DNA of 11,074 nucleotides from an uncultured Paracoccaceae bacterium (GCA_937916485.1 CALFSV010000082.1:1-11074), one strand, 5' to 3'; counted from the first letter of the stretch, positions 1 to 8,360 are shown. Notes: generated by a model not told the origin, from the sequence alone. Numbers and translations: made by a program.

Positions 1-52
1 ATCCGATGCGAGTTCTGATTTTTTTGCAGCTGGGGCCAAACAATATCGACGG

Positions 53-1021
53 CTACAAAATCGGCTCTTTGTAGAGATGGCACTCTACTGCGCCAGTTTC
101 GTCCACGACATTTGGTGGGGCCTCGATCCTGCACTCGGGCCGGGCCAGCGGGCAGCGTGGGTGAAAGGCACAGCCTGAAGGCGGAGCAAGTGGATTGGGA
201 AATGTTGCTCCAAGTTGGATATCAGGCACGCCCTTGCCGGGGTCCGGCGTTAGGACCGAGGCTAAAAGGGCGCGCGTATAAGGATGGCGCGGATTGTCAA
301 AAATCGTTCGCGCAGTCCCAGATTCCACAATCCTGCCAAGATACATGACTGCAACCTTGCTGGCCAAATGTTCGACCACCGCAAGGTCATGACTAATGAA
401 CAGATAGCTCAGTCCGAGTTCGGCACGCAGGTCAATCAACAGGTTCAGGATCTGCGACTGAACCGAAACGTCGAGGGCCGAGGTTGGCTCATCGCAAATG
501 ATAATCTCGGGGCGCAGCACCAGTGCTCGGGCAATTGCCACACGTTGCCGCTGACCGCCAGAGAGTTGGTTTGGATAGCTGTTATAGAACCGCGGTGGCA
601 ATCCAACCAGGTTCATGATCCGATCGACCGTGGCTCGTATTTCGGCTGGGTTGCCTTGTTGGTGTACACGCAACGGCAGCGAGACAATATTTCCAATAGT
701 CTTGCGCGGATTAAGAGAGGAATATGGATCTTGGAAAACCGCCTGCAATTGGCGTGTCCGCTCTCGACGATTGCGCGCATTGGCGGCGCTGCCTCCGCGT
801 AAAATCTGACCCGAGCTTGGAGGCAAAGTATCCAGCAGCATCTTCGCCAGCGTGGTCTTGCCACAGCCGGATTCACCGACGAGCGCCAGTACATCGCCAG
901 GCATCAACTTTAGCGAGACACCGCGAACAGCCTGCAATTGTTTTTTTGGGGCAAAGAGTCCGTTTCGAACGATGAAGCTACGAGACACATCTCGGAGTTC
1001 AAGAAGTGCATCAGTTTTCAT
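53..1021 (-). CDS. Dipeptide/oligopeptide ABC importer, ATP-binding subunit (DppF/OppF-like)
   Basis: One of two nucleotide-binding subunits that power a Dpp/Opp-type importer from the cytoplasmic face of the inner membrane. The 322-residue protein has all ABC ATPase motifs: Walker A GESGCGKT (49-56), Q-loop Gln97, signature LSGGQ (153-157), Walker B ending CDE (176-178), D-loop SALD (181-184) and H-loop His211. The C-terminal oligopeptide-transporter extension (about 235-322) carries HPYTRALL and four cysteines (284, 290, 297, 314) in the spacing GCxFxPRC...C...C. Length is normal for the family. The ATG overlaps the upstream ATPase stop in an ATGA tetranucleotide, and a GAGGG at 1028-1032 sits 6 nt before the start, so translation is coupled. 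It is the last gene of the row in this window; I see no clear terminator in the 52 bases beyond its stop. Family assignment is firm; the transported substrate is unknown. Confidence 0.95.
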   Translation of the reverse strand: MKTDALLELRDVSRSFIVRNGLFAPKKQLQAVRGVSLKLMPGDVLALVGESGCGKTTLAKMLLDTLPPSSGQILRGGSAANARNRRERTRQLQAVFQDPYSSLNPRKTIGNIVSLPLRVHQQGNPAEIRATVDRIMNLVGLPPRFYNSYPNQLSGGQRQRVAIARALVLRPEIIICDEPTSALDVSVQSQILNLLIDLRAELGLSYLFISHDLAVVEHLASKVAVMYLGRIVESGTARTIFDNPRHPYTRALLASVLTPDPGKGVPDIQLGATFPNPLAPPSGCAFHPRCPLARPECRIEAPPNVVDETGAVECHLYKEPIL

Positions 1022-2034
1022 TGTGTGCCCTCTAAAGCGACATCTGGCGATGCATTAGGCTTAATCGGGTAGAGGCAGCGCACGGCCCTATCGGAGCCTG
1101 TTTCCCTTAGGGCAAGCGTATCGGTGCGGCAATTGGCAGTGGCGAAATCGCAACGCGGTGCAAAAGCACAACCCTGCAGCTTGCCCGCTAAAGATGGAAT
1201 TGAACCGGGGATCGAACCCAAATGTGCGCCCGGTTTAGTTTTGCCGGGGATCGGGATGCAGTTGATCAGACCACGTGTATAAGGGTGCTGTGGGCGCGCA
1301 AAAAGATCAGCCGTCGGGGCCAGTTCGACAAGCTGGCCGCCGTACATCACCGCCACATGGTCTGCGATCCGGGAAACGACGCCAAGGTCATGGGTGATAA
1401 AAATCATTGTCATGCCCAATTCGCGTTGCAGCGATGACAGCAAGAACAGGATTTGCGCTTGAATGCTGACGTCAAGTGCCGTGGTCGGTTCATCGGCTAT
1501 AATGAATTCGGGTTCACACATCAGCATCATCGCAATCATCACCCGCTGGCGTAGCCCGCCTGATAAGTGATGGGGATACTGCCTCAAGCGGTTAGTGGCC
1601 GCTGGAATACCCACCTTTTCCAGCCAGAAGGCCGCTTTTTCCAGCGCCTGTTTGCGTGATGACCCACGATGGCGGGTTAGCATTTCGGCCATCTGTTCGC
1701 CGATTGTCAGACTGGGATTTAGCGAGGTCATCGGTTCTTGAAAGATCATGGCCATGCGGCTTCCGCGCACATCAGCCATTGCGCGACGGTCGAGCGACAA
1801 AAGGTCGGTTCCTCCCACACGAAGCCGGGTCGCGTTGCGCTTTGCTGTTGGCGGCAGCAGCCCCATAAGTCCAAGCGACGTGATGGACTTGCCAGAGCCG
1901 GATTCGCCAACGATGCAAAGCGTTTTGCCCTGCTCAACGCTGAAGCTGACGTCGCGAACCGCCTTGATTGTGCCCCTTGCTGTGGCAAATTCGATGTTTA
2001 GGCTCTCGACCTGAACGAATGGTTCTACGCTCAT
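1018..2034 (-). CDS. Dipeptide/oligopeptide ABC importer, ATP-binding subunit (DppD/OppD-like)
   Basis: Second ATPase of the importer, expected to pair with the DppF-like subunit under the two permeases. Numbered from the ATG at 2034 (338 residues): Walker A GESGSGKS (43-50), Q-loop Gln99, signature LSGGL followed by RQR (157-164), Walker B ending ADE (180-182), and H-loop His215. The C-terminal extension holds HPYTRGLI and cysteines 289, 295, 302 and 320 in the same arrangement as its partner. LSGGL in place of LSGGQ is a mild deviation; the Gln position is often varied in DppD/OppD proteins. A GTG at 2043 could add three residues and would overlap the upstream permease stop by 4 nt. I prefer ATG because an AGAGGTG Shine-Dalgarno lies 6 nt before it, while the GTG has no properly spaced site. 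The 3' end overlaps the next ATPase gene by 4 nt. Confidence 0.95.
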   Translation of the reverse strand: MSVEPFVQVESLNIEFATARGTIKAVRDVSFSVEQGKTLCIVGESGSGKSITSLGLMGLLPPTAKRNATRLRVGGTDLLSLDRRAMADVRGSRMAMIFQEPMTSLNPSLTIGEQMAEMLTRHRGSSRKQALEKAAFWLEKVGIPAATNRLRQYPHHLSGGLRQRVMIAMMLMCEPEFIIADEPTTALDVSIQAQILFLLSSLQRELGMTMIFITHDLGVVSRIADHVAVMYGGQLVELAPTADLFARPQHPYTRGLINCIPIPGKTKPGAHLGSIPGSIPSLAGKLQGCAFAPRCDFATANCRTDTLALRETGSDRAVRCLYPIKPNASPDVALEGTQ

Positions 2035-2039
2035 ATCGG

Positions 2040-2936
2040 TCACCTCTTCTCTGGCGCGGTTACGTCACGCAGACCGTCGCCAAGAAGATTGATCGCCAAT
2101 ACCACCAGTAACAGGGCAACGCCGGGGATCATTACCAGCCAAGGTTTGAAAAAGAGGTGCTGTTTGCCCTCGGCTATCATAATCCCCCATGATGGCGTCG
2201 GTGGCTGGACCCCAACGCCGAGAAACGAAAGTGCCGCTTCGATCAGGATCGCTGAGGCCATTGTCAGCGTTAGCACAACGATGACCTGATTTAGTACATT
2301 GGGCAGTACTTCAGTCGCTAGAATTCGGGGCGTGGAGCAGCCGACAGTTTCGGCGGCGGTGATAAAATCCATACCTCGGATTTGCATGGTAGTTGCGCGG
2401 GTAACCACGGCAAATTGATGCCACAGGAGAAAACCGAGGACGAGGATCACTGTCTGCAATGATCCACCGACAAGCTGCACTATCGCGAGAGCCACAAGGA
2501 TCGTCGGGATCGAAAGCTTGATTGTCACTAGAAACATTACGACCGAGTCGGTGCGGCCACCAAAATAGCCTGCAATTATGCCAAGGAAAGTGCCTATGGT
2601 GCCGGAAATCAGCGCAGTTGTAAAACCGATCAACAGCGACACGCGCGCGCCGTACAGCAGCCGGCTAAAGTAATCGCGGCCTAAGTGGTCAGTGCCAAGA
2701 ATATAGTCAGCGCTGCCGCCCCTCATCCAGAAAGGTGGCTGCAAGCGGTCGGCTAAGGATTGCTGGAATGGACCGTGTTGGGCTAGCAGCGGCGCGAATA
2801 GTGCGGCCAGAATCACTAGGATCAGGATAGCCCCGCCAATCACTACACCTTTGTGTCCAAGCATCCGCCCTGCCAGCAAACGCCACGGCCCGGGTTCTCG
2901 GACCGTTTCGCTTATTATATCTGTGTGTGGGGACAT
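2040..2936 (-). CDS. ABC importer permease, DppC/OppC-like
   Basis: Inner-membrane permease subunit, 298 residues, which forms the translocation pore with the DppB-like protein. A cytoplasmic N-terminus is followed by a first hydrophobic segment at about residues 31-52. The family-typical stretch LGTDHLGRDYFSRLLYGAR precedes the core transmembrane helices. An EAA-type coupling loop that contacts the ATPases is visible as TAAETVGCSTPRILATEVLP, followed by the characteristic EAALSFLGVGVQPPTPSWG and a last hydrophobic helix near the C-terminus. The ATG at 2936 lies 1 nt after the permease B stop, and AAGGA at 2946-2950, inside the end of that gene, is the probable ribosome-binding site (9 nt spacing). 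It is the second permease of a coupled B-C-D-F row. Family call is secure; substrate is not readable. Confidence 0.95.
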   Translation of the reverse strand: MSPHTDIISETVREPGPWRLLAGRMLGHKGVVIGGAILILVILAALFAPLLAQHGPFQQSLADRLQPPFWMRGGSADYILGTDHLGRDYFSRLLYGARVSLLIGFTTALISGTIGTFLGIIAGYFGGRTDSVVMFLVTIKLSIPTILVALAIVQLVGGSLQTVILVLGFLLWHQFAVVTRATTMQIRGMDFITAAETVGCSTPRILATEVLPNVLNQVIVVLTLTMASAILIEAALSFLGVGVQPPTPSWGIMIAEGKQHLFFKPWLVMIPGVALLLVVLAINLLGDGLRDVTAPEKR

Positions 2937-2937
2937 A

Positions 2938-3855
2938 TCAGGAGATCCTTATCCGAGGGTCGATATAGGCATTGATGATGTCCGACAGAGCGGCGAAGAC
3001 TATGAAAAATCCAGAAAACAGGATGATGATTGCCTGCATTGTCGGAATATCGGACCGCAGGATGGACTCGTAGGCAAGGCTACCCAACCCGTGCAACGCA
3101 AAAACTGCCTCGACCACAATCGATCCGCCAAGCATATGAGCGGCCTGGATCGCAGCAACCGAGACCACGGGCACCACGGCATTTCGCAGGGCATGTTTGA
3201 CGTAGACTTGTCGTGGAAGCATGCCTTTGGCCCAGGCCGTACGAATGTAGTCAGAGCCCAACACCTCAAGCATTCCGGTTCGCGTCAGACGCATGATCGC
3301 CGGCACCGCATTGGTTCCCAGAACGATCATCGGCATGATGAAGGAGACGAACCCTTCGGTACCTGAGGCAGGCAAAAGCCGGAACTGCACGGATAAAACA
3401 TAGATGAGCAGAAGGCCAAACCAGAAGTTCGGGATCGCTTGCCCGAAGACCGCCACTGACAGCGCTAGCCGATCGGTCAAGGTATTGGGGTAAACCGCGG
3501 CTATAACGCCAAGCGGGATACCAAGCACAAGCGCAAAAACAATAGATAATATACCAAGTTTGGCCGTCACAGGCAAGCGCTCCGCTATGAGCGTACGAAC
3601 TTCTAAACCGAAATAGGGGCTTTTGCCAAAATCCCCTTGCACCGCATTGGACAGCCAGTCGGCATATTGCACATAAAGTGGCCGGTCGAACCCATAGGCC
3701 ACACGCAGCACTTCAATTTCCTCGGCCGAAGCATCCTCTCCCGCGATGGCGATTGCCGGATCGGTTGCGACATGCAGCAAACCGAAGGTGAGCATTGAGA
3801 CGCAAAGCGCTACTGCCATCGCAAGAAGGACACGCCGGATCAGGAATTTTAACAT
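2938..3855 (-). CDS. ABC importer permease, DppB/OppB-like
   Basis: Inner-membrane permease of the importer, 305 residues, normal family length. It begins with the usual MLKFLIRRVLLA positively charged edge and a first transmembrane helix (about 9-29). A periplasmic loop follows with the family pattern GFDRPLYVQYADWL and GDFGKS. The transmembrane core begins near IAERLPVTAKLGIL. The EAA-type loop is seen as DYIRTAWAKGMLPRQVYVKHALRNAVVP, which would dock to the ATPases. The start is the ATG at 3855; the upstream ribosome-binding site is weak (AGG about 10 nt away). It is first of the four tightly packed importer genes and is separated from the LysR gene by 204 bp, so a promoter of its own is possible. 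Unusually for Dpp operons, the cognate binding protein is not directly adjacent but lies three genes upstream. Confidence 0.95.
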   Translation of the reverse strand: MLKFLIRRVLLAMAVALCVSMLTFGLLHVATDPAIAIAGEDASAEEIEVLRVAYGFDRPLYVQYADWLSNAVQGDFGKSPYFGLEVRTLIAERLPVTAKLGILSIVFALVLGIPLGVIAAVYPNTLTDRLALSVAVFGQAIPNFWFGLLLIYVLSVQFRLLPASGTEGFVSFIMPMIVLGTNAVPAIMRLTRTGMLEVLGSDYIRTAWAKGMLPRQVYVKHALRNAVVPVVSVAAIQAAHMLGGSIVVEAVFALHGLGSLAYESILRSDIPTMQAIIILFSGFFIVFAALSDIINAYIDPRIRIS

Positions 3856-4059
3856 AGCAATAAACCTGCACTTCCCAAGTCAGCGGCCACCGTACCTAAA
3901 AAAATCGCTATACGTTGATCCAATTCCGACACTCCGCTCGTACGACATGGTTTACTATTCATTTGCTTACATTCTTATTAAGCTAGGGTCGTTAAATTTG
4001 GAAAGCTGAATTATGCAATTATCACTTCGGAAAATTCGAATTGTTGATGTGGTTACGCC
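3856..4059. promoter_or_regulatory. Intergenic region upstream of permease B with a 10-bp palindrome and a possible promoter
   Basis: This gap separates the LysR stop from the permease B start, in a row otherwise tightly packed. It is AT-rich. It contains a perfect 10-bp palindrome AATTCGAATT at 4033-4042. On the minus strand a CATAAT (4010-4015) and a GATAAT (4018-4023) could serve as -10 elements, but neither has a good -35 at normal spacing. An 8-bp palindrome TCGTACGA lies at 3938-3945. I see no convincing rho-independent terminator after LysR. An internal promoter for the importer genes is therefore plausible but unproven. Confidence 0.3.
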
Positions 4060-4950
4060 TTAAAGACCAAGCTCCGTACAGACTTCTTTGAGGCAACGCG
4101 TAAACAAATCGCGTGACGCGTGCGGTTTCGCCGTCCGCGAAACGAAATACCCTAGTTTCTCACGAATATTCGGCTTCAAAGGAATGAATGCAAGGCGGTC
4201 GACCATATTTTGATCTAATGCGATCTGGTCAGTCAGCGTGAAGCCAAAACCAGCCATTACCAGGCGCAACGCAGCAGAACTGCTCGAGACTTCGTGCATG
4301 ACAGACAAAGAATTTCCGTTCTTTGTCAACTCATCATCGACCATTTTGCGTAGCAATGTCGTTTCATCCAGCGCTATATAGTTTTCATCTTCAAGGTCTT
4401 CTGCCGAAAGATCCTGCCGCCCTGCGAGCCTGTGATTTTTGTTCATTACCACTTGGACATCCAGTTCGGCAAGGTGATGCGGTTGCATGCTATCTACTGG
4501 CAGCGGCAAAGCGGAGACGCCAATGTCGTAAAGATCGTGCAGAATGCGGCGGCCAAGATGCCGACGCGGATGCACCTCCAGTTTCATTCGCACTTCGGGT
4601 TCCAGTCCGGCGAAACGGATCATCGCGGGCACAACCAGACCATTGACGAGTCGCGGGTGGCAAATAATCCGCAGCGGTGTGATGTTCTCGGTTTTCATTT
4701 GCCGGAACATCGCCGGGATCTCATCGATGGATGACAGTAGGCGCAGAGCCTCAGGGTAAAACTGCTCTCCCTCTATGGTGGGCTCAAGGCGTTTTTTATG
4801 ACGGTGAAATAGAGTAACGCGATACTCATCCTCTAGAATCTGTATCAGGCGGCTGGCCGCAGACTGGCTTAGGTTCATCTTTGCCGCGGCCTGGGCAAGC
4901 GTGCCTTCCTCCAGAACATTGACAAAGACGCGGAGGCTTTTGAGGTTCAT
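4060..4950 (-). CDS. LysR-type transcriptional regulator
   Basis: A 296-residue LysR-family transcription factor, normal length. The N-terminal winged helix-turn-helix is clear: MNLKSLRVFVNVLEEGTLAQ, then AAAKMNLSQSAASRLIQILE (about residues 15-40), then TLFHRHKKRLEPTIEGE. A linker helix and a two-lobed effector-binding domain (about 90-296) follow. LysR proteins usually act as tetramers that bind a small-molecule inducer derived from the pathway they control. It has no divergent partner: it lies between the hydrolase (85 bp upstream) and the importer permeases, in the same orientation. It is therefore likely co-transcribed with the genes it may regulate. The start is ATG with only a weak GAGAAA-type ribosome-binding site about 8 nt upstream, which would suit low expression. 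Its effector and targets cannot be read from the sequence; the dyads at 8444-8520 are candidate sites. Confidence 0.93.
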   Translation of the reverse strand: MNLKSLRVFVNVLEEGTLAQAAAKMNLSQSAASRLIQILEDEYRVTLFHRHKKRLEPTIEGEQFYPEALRLLSSIDEIPAMFRQMKTENITPLRIICHPRLVNGLVVPAMIRFAGLEPEVRMKLEVHPRRHLGRRILHDLYDIGVSALPLPVDSMQPHHLAELDVQVVMNKNHRLAGRQDLSAEDLEDENYIALDETTLLRKMVDDELTKNGNSLSVMHEVSSSSAALRLVMAGFGFTLTDQIALDQNMVDRLAFIPLKPNIREKLGYFVSRTAKPHASRDLFTRCLKEVCTELGL

Positions 4951-5035
4951 AGTTGGAATTTCTCGGCGTTAGGGTCGCACCTTTGCGTTATTGGAAATGT
5001 GTATCCGACGTTTGCTTCTATGTCTATTCGCCCGT

Positions 5036-6733
5036 TCAGCGCGGAATAACCGGCAGAATTAACCGCGACGGGCGTGTTTTATCGTGGAAAACGGTCTGCT
5101 GGGCGGGCAGTAATTCGACGTCTGACCAAAAGTCACGCCCGGTATTGTGGTTACGATCGAAATTAGGGAAATCACTGCTCGACACATCCAGTCGGATGCG
5201 ATGCCCCTCGCGAAACAAGATCCCCGTAGGATTAAGCGCAATATTTAACTCGTAGCTTTCGCCGGGTTGAAGCGCGGACGCGGGCGTGTCAAACCCGTTG
5301 CGAAAACGACAACGCAATATGCCATAGGTAACATTGACCGCCCGTCCTTCTGGATCGACGTCAATCAGTTTGGCGGTGAAATCGGTATCCGGCGCATCGC
5401 TGCCAGCCCAAAGGATCAAGCGCACCGGGCCTGTCACCTGGATGTCCTTCTCCAGCGGCGGGGTTTGGTAAACCAACACGTCTTGCCGATGGTCGTTGGG
5501 TGTCTGCCAACGCGGTTCCATCTGGACGTCTTTGCTCATCAAGCTCATCACTGGGTCGCGCGGATCGTAGGCGTAGCTATCGGCGACCTCGTCCTCGGGG
5601 GTGACGACCGAAAGCACCCCGTCACCTGAAAGGGTATTGGCGGTGCCGGCGCTATGCAGGAAGTATTCGGTATAAACCGCGCGTTTCGGCGGCCATTCCT
5701 GTTCATAATGCCAGCGGTTTTCACCCATGATGAAAACGCGCACTGGCGGTTTCGGCGCAGGTTGTAGCCTCTTCAATGTCAGATCGCACCACTCAAGCAG
5801 CAATTCCTCGTAAAGCGTTTCAGCCTCGGGCCCGAAATCCATAACGCCCTGCTGCCGTTTCAACGCTCCCATGCCGTGCCCCCAAGGCCCGACGATCAGC
5901 TGGTGCTGGCCACGCAGATGCTCAGGGCCATTGGCCTCCATCCCCTCATACTGCTCGATCGCGCCGATTATCCGGTCATACCAGCCAGTCAAGGAACAGG
6001 TTGGCACCTCCACATCTGGGTGGATTTCGTCAAAACCCCAGGTCTCTTGGTCCTGTATCCGCATGTAATCTTTCAACTGCGGCGTTAGCGATGAAAAGGC
6101 ATGATCGGGGATGTCACCCAGAGGCAGAAACCAGATCCATTTGTACCGCTCGACATCGTACCAAAGCAGATCCGCCTCATCGCGATTTTCAGGGCCGCTC
6201 AGGTCGCCGTCCCGTCGGCGGGTATCGGCAGCCTGCTGATACATCCAGTGCAGCCGCCGACCGGTTTCGAGAATACCGCGGGTGTTGTCGAGAATGCGCG
6301 CGGCCATGCCAGAGCCAAATAGTGAGACAAGATGCGGTGGCTTAGTCGGGGCCGCCATCCAGCTCGACCAAGACGAATAGGAATGCCCCCAGATGCAGAC
6401 CTTGCCGTCAGAGCCGGGCAGTCCCGCCGCCCATTCGATTGAGTCAAAACCATCTTCAGCATCCTTTGTCATGTGGCGACCATTGCGCGCCATATGAAAG
6501 CTGCCATCTGAACGATACCGTCCACGGATGTCCTGCAAGACGCAGATATAGCCTTGCGTAGCCATAAAACGGGCCACGCGTTGGTAGATCGGTCTGGTCT
6601 TGTCATAGGGGGTGCGGCTGATCAGAACCGGGAATTTCTCGTCGGCAGCCGGACGGAACACATCGGCGCGAAGGGTGGTGCCATCGCGCATCTGCGCCTC
6701 TGTATTCTCTTGTATCTCAACTGCGAATTGCAC
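5036..6733 (-). CDS. CocE/NonD family alpha/beta-hydrolase (X-Pro dipeptidyl-peptidase-like acyl esterase/amidase)
   Basis: A 565-residue serine hydrolase of the CocE/X-Pro dipeptidyl-peptidase superfamily, which cleaves acyl esters, amides or N-terminal dipeptides depending on the member. Visible catalytic residues match the bacterial cocaine-esterase layout: oxyanion-hole Tyr43 in RTPYDK, nucleophile Ser118 in WGHSYS, Asp253 in GWYD and His286 in GPWGH. The C-terminal third is the jelly-roll domain of the family, ending with GHRIRLDVSSSDFPNFDRN and NTGRD. No signal peptide is seen, so it should act in the cytoplasm on imported substrate. The start is GTG, supported by a strong GGAGG 5 nt upstream. 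It lies 94 bp after the binding-protein gene and is probably co-transcribed with it. The nucleophile elbow reads GHSYSS where many relatives have GxSYxG, a possible sign of a distinct subgroup. The exact substrate is unknown. Confidence 0.93.
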   Translation of the reverse strand: MQFAVEIQENTEAQMRDGTTLRADVFRPAADEKFPVLISRTPYDKTRPIYQRVARFMATQGYICVLQDIRGRYRSDGSFHMARNGRHMTKDAEDGFDSIEWAAGLPGSDGKVCIWGHSYSSWSSWMAAPTKPPHLVSLFGSGMAARILDNTRGILETGRRLHWMYQQAADTRRRDGDLSGPENRDEADLLWYDVERYKWIWFLPLGDIPDHAFSSLTPQLKDYMRIQDQETWGFDEIHPDVEVPTCSLTGWYDRIIGAIEQYEGMEANGPEHLRGQHQLIVGPWGHGMGALKRQQGVMDFGPEAETLYEELLLEWCDLTLKRLQPAPKPPVRVFIMGENRWHYEQEWPPKRAVYTEYFLHSAGTANTLSGDGVLSVVTPEDEVADSYAYDPRDPVMSLMSKDVQMEPRWQTPNDHRQDVLVYQTPPLEKDIQVTGPVRLILWAGSDAPDTDFTAKLIDVDPEGRAVNVTYGILRCRFRNGFDTPASALQPGESYELNIALNPTGILFREGHRIRLDVSSSDFPNFDRNHNTGRDFWSDVELLPAQQTVFHDKTRPSRLILPVIPR

Positions 6734-6738
6734 GGCAA

Positions 6739-6743
6739 CCTCC
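6739..6743 (-). promoter_or_regulatory. Shine-Dalgarno site supporting a GTG start
   Basis: GGAGG on the minus strand, 5 nt before the GTG at 6731-6733. It fixes the hydrolase start at GTG; I see no in-frame ATG with comparable support nearby. Confidence 0.75.
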
Positions 6744-6782
6744 GTTGCATGATGGTGCGGCCGCAGGATGCGGAACGCAAGA

Positions 6783-6805
6783 CGGCGCCAGAATGACCGG
6801 CGCCG
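6783..6805 (-). promoter_or_regulatory. GC-rich hairpin between binding-protein and hydrolase genes
   Basis: Arms CGGCGCC (6783-6789) and GGCGCCG (6799-6805) form a perfect 7-bp stem with a 9-nt loop, 23 nt after the binding-protein stop. No U-tract follows on the minus strand, so it is not a classical terminator. Such elements between binding-protein and downstream genes often protect the upstream mRNA from 3' decay or reduce read-through, giving excess binding protein. That role is inferred here. Confidence 0.5.
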
Positions 6806-6827
6806 CTATTATTCTACGCTTATGGGC

Positions 6828-8354
6828 TTACTTCCAATGCGCCAGATAGAAATGTGGGTTACCGCCCGCGTCAGTTACGAATTCCAGATCGCCAGACGCT
6901 GCATAGTTCATGTTGTCCGAGAACAGCGGCAGCGCATAGGCCTCGGCCGCAACCTTACGCAGCGCCATATGCAGCAGTTCACGGCGTGCCTCAACATCAG
7001 TAGTCATGTTGGCCTGTTTAATCCACCCAGCGACTTCGCTGTCCTGGGCCAGATCACGCGAGGTCAAACCAAAGAATGCAGGCACGAAATTGCCGACATC
7101 TGCGACTTGTGAGCCAATCGAGCCATAAATCAGTGGACGCTGACCAGCGAACCACTCCTCCTTGAGCGGCGCAAGCTTGACGTAGTTGATTTCAGCTTTG
7201 ATGCCCACTTCGCCAAGGAAGTTCATGATGGCCTCGACATAGGGTCGGTCGCGCCAGCCCGATAGGTTGGTTTCAAAACCATCTGGATAGCCAGCCTCGG
7301 CCAGCAAGGTGCGCGCCTTTGCTGGATCGTAATCGTAGCGAACCGTATCTTGCGGGCAACCAAAATCGCCAGAGAAGCAGAAAGCGTCTTGCACCTGCGC
7401 CGAACCTTTAACAAAGGCATCGACCATGGCCTGACGATCAATAGCATGCGCAATAGCCTGACGGACCAAAATGTTTTTGTAAGGTGAATCCTCACCGTTG
7501 CGACCGGCTGCATCCATAAGCATGTAGAACAGGCGCGAGGTGGCCTCGCTTGAAACAACAAGGCCATTATAGCCAGCCATTTCAGACGCTTGATCTGCGG
7601 GAACTTTATAAATCCAATCCAGACCTCCACTCAGAATCTCTGCGATTTGGGTTGAGCCGTCTGGGATTATACGCACCAGCAGGGTCTTGATCGCTGGCGT
7701 GGCCTTGGGACCGCCTGCGAAATAAGCATTGTTGCGTTCGAGCACATACTCGTTGCCCGTTTCCATGCTGGCGACTTTATAGGGGCCCGTGCCGATAGGG
7801 TGGATATTCATCGCTGCGACGCCATCAACATCATAGATGCCAGATGGATAGATCGGGAAGCTGGTCAGAAAACGTAGCGCCATCGCGTTCGGCGCTGTCA
7901 TGTGAATACGCACATGGTTTGCGTCAATCTTCTCGACTGACCCAATCCATTTGCGATCTGCAATGGTTTTGACTTTGCTGTCAGGGTTGGTAATCCAGTT
8001 GAGCGTGTAAACCACATCATCTGCATCAAACGCGCTGCCGTCATGAAAAGTAACACCTTGGCGCAGGGTCAGATCGAGGGTCTTGTCATTGGGAAAGCTG
8101 TAGGACTCCGCCAATAACGGAACCAGTTCGCTGGTGGCCGGATCTATATAGGCCAGGCTGTCCCATATATGTCGGCTCAACAAAGAAACTGAACCAGCCG
8201 AGTCGTAATACGTGTCAAGGTTGGCTATTTCGATCTGTAGGGCCACTCTGAGAGTGTCGTCGGATTTGTCTGCGAAAGCTGGCGCCACCGGCATGAATCC
8301 CGCCAATGAAATGGCAAACGCTGCAAGGGCGATTCTTAGTTTAGGGCTATGCAT
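6828..8354 (-). CDS. Periplasmic peptide/nickel-type ABC solute-binding protein (SBP family 5)
   Basis: Extracytoplasmic binding protein, 508 residues, of the dipeptide/oligopeptide/nickel class (SBP_bac_5). It should capture ligand in the periplasm for the BCDF importer encoded further down the row. A Sec signal peptide is clear: MHSPKLR, a hydrophobic core (8-20), and a cleavage site after AFA (Ala28). There is no lipobox Cys. Family hallmarks are HDGSAFDADDV (104-114), GTGPYKV (188-194) and YDPAKARTLLAEAGYPDGF (about 342-360). Cys326 and Cys333 (CFSGDFGC) could form a periplasmic disulfide. An upstream in-frame ATG at 8399 would add 15 residues before the signal peptide. I chose 8354 because GGAG lies 6 nt before it and the signal peptide then starts normally. 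It is the first gene of the minus-strand row. The ligand is unknown; a compound cleaved by the neighbouring hydrolase is the reasonable guess. Confidence 0.93.
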   Translation of the reverse strand: MHSPKLRIALAAFAISLAGFMPVAPAFADKSDDTLRVALQIEIANLDTYYDSAGSVSLLSRHIWDSLAYIDPATSELVPLLAESYSFPNDKTLDLTLRQGVTFHDGSAFDADDVVYTLNWITNPDSKVKTIADRKWIGSVEKIDANHVRIHMTAPNAMALRFLTSFPIYPSGIYDVDGVAAMNIHPIGTGPYKVASMETGNEYVLERNNAYFAGGPKATPAIKTLLVRIIPDGSTQIAEILSGGLDWIYKVPADQASEMAGYNGLVVSSEATSRLFYMLMDAAGRNGEDSPYKNILVRQAIAHAIDRQAMVDAFVKGSAQVQDAFCFSGDFGCPQDTVRYDYDPAKARTLLAEAGYPDGFETNLSGWRDRPYVEAIMNFLGEVGIKAEINYVKLAPLKEEWFAGQRPLIYGSIGSQVADVGNFVPAFFGLTSRDLAQDSEVAGWIKQANMTTDVEARRELLHMALRKVAAEAYALPLFSDNMNYAASGDLEFVTDAGGNPHFYLAHWK

Positions 8355-8360
8355 AATTTT

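Noticed and set aside
18..35. T-run next to CAGCTG near the left edge, as a terminator for the minus-strand row
   Set aside because: For minus-strand transcripts this run reads as A residues, and no stem of useful length precedes it.
284..802. 172-codon plus-strand open frame
   Set aside because: Antisense to the DppF-like ATPase, whose motifs are intact; no recognisable protein features.
2851..3366. 171-codon plus-strand open frame spanning the two permease genes
   Set aside because: His/Arg/Asp-rich translation typical of the reverse of hydrophobic membrane-protein codons; both permeases are intact.
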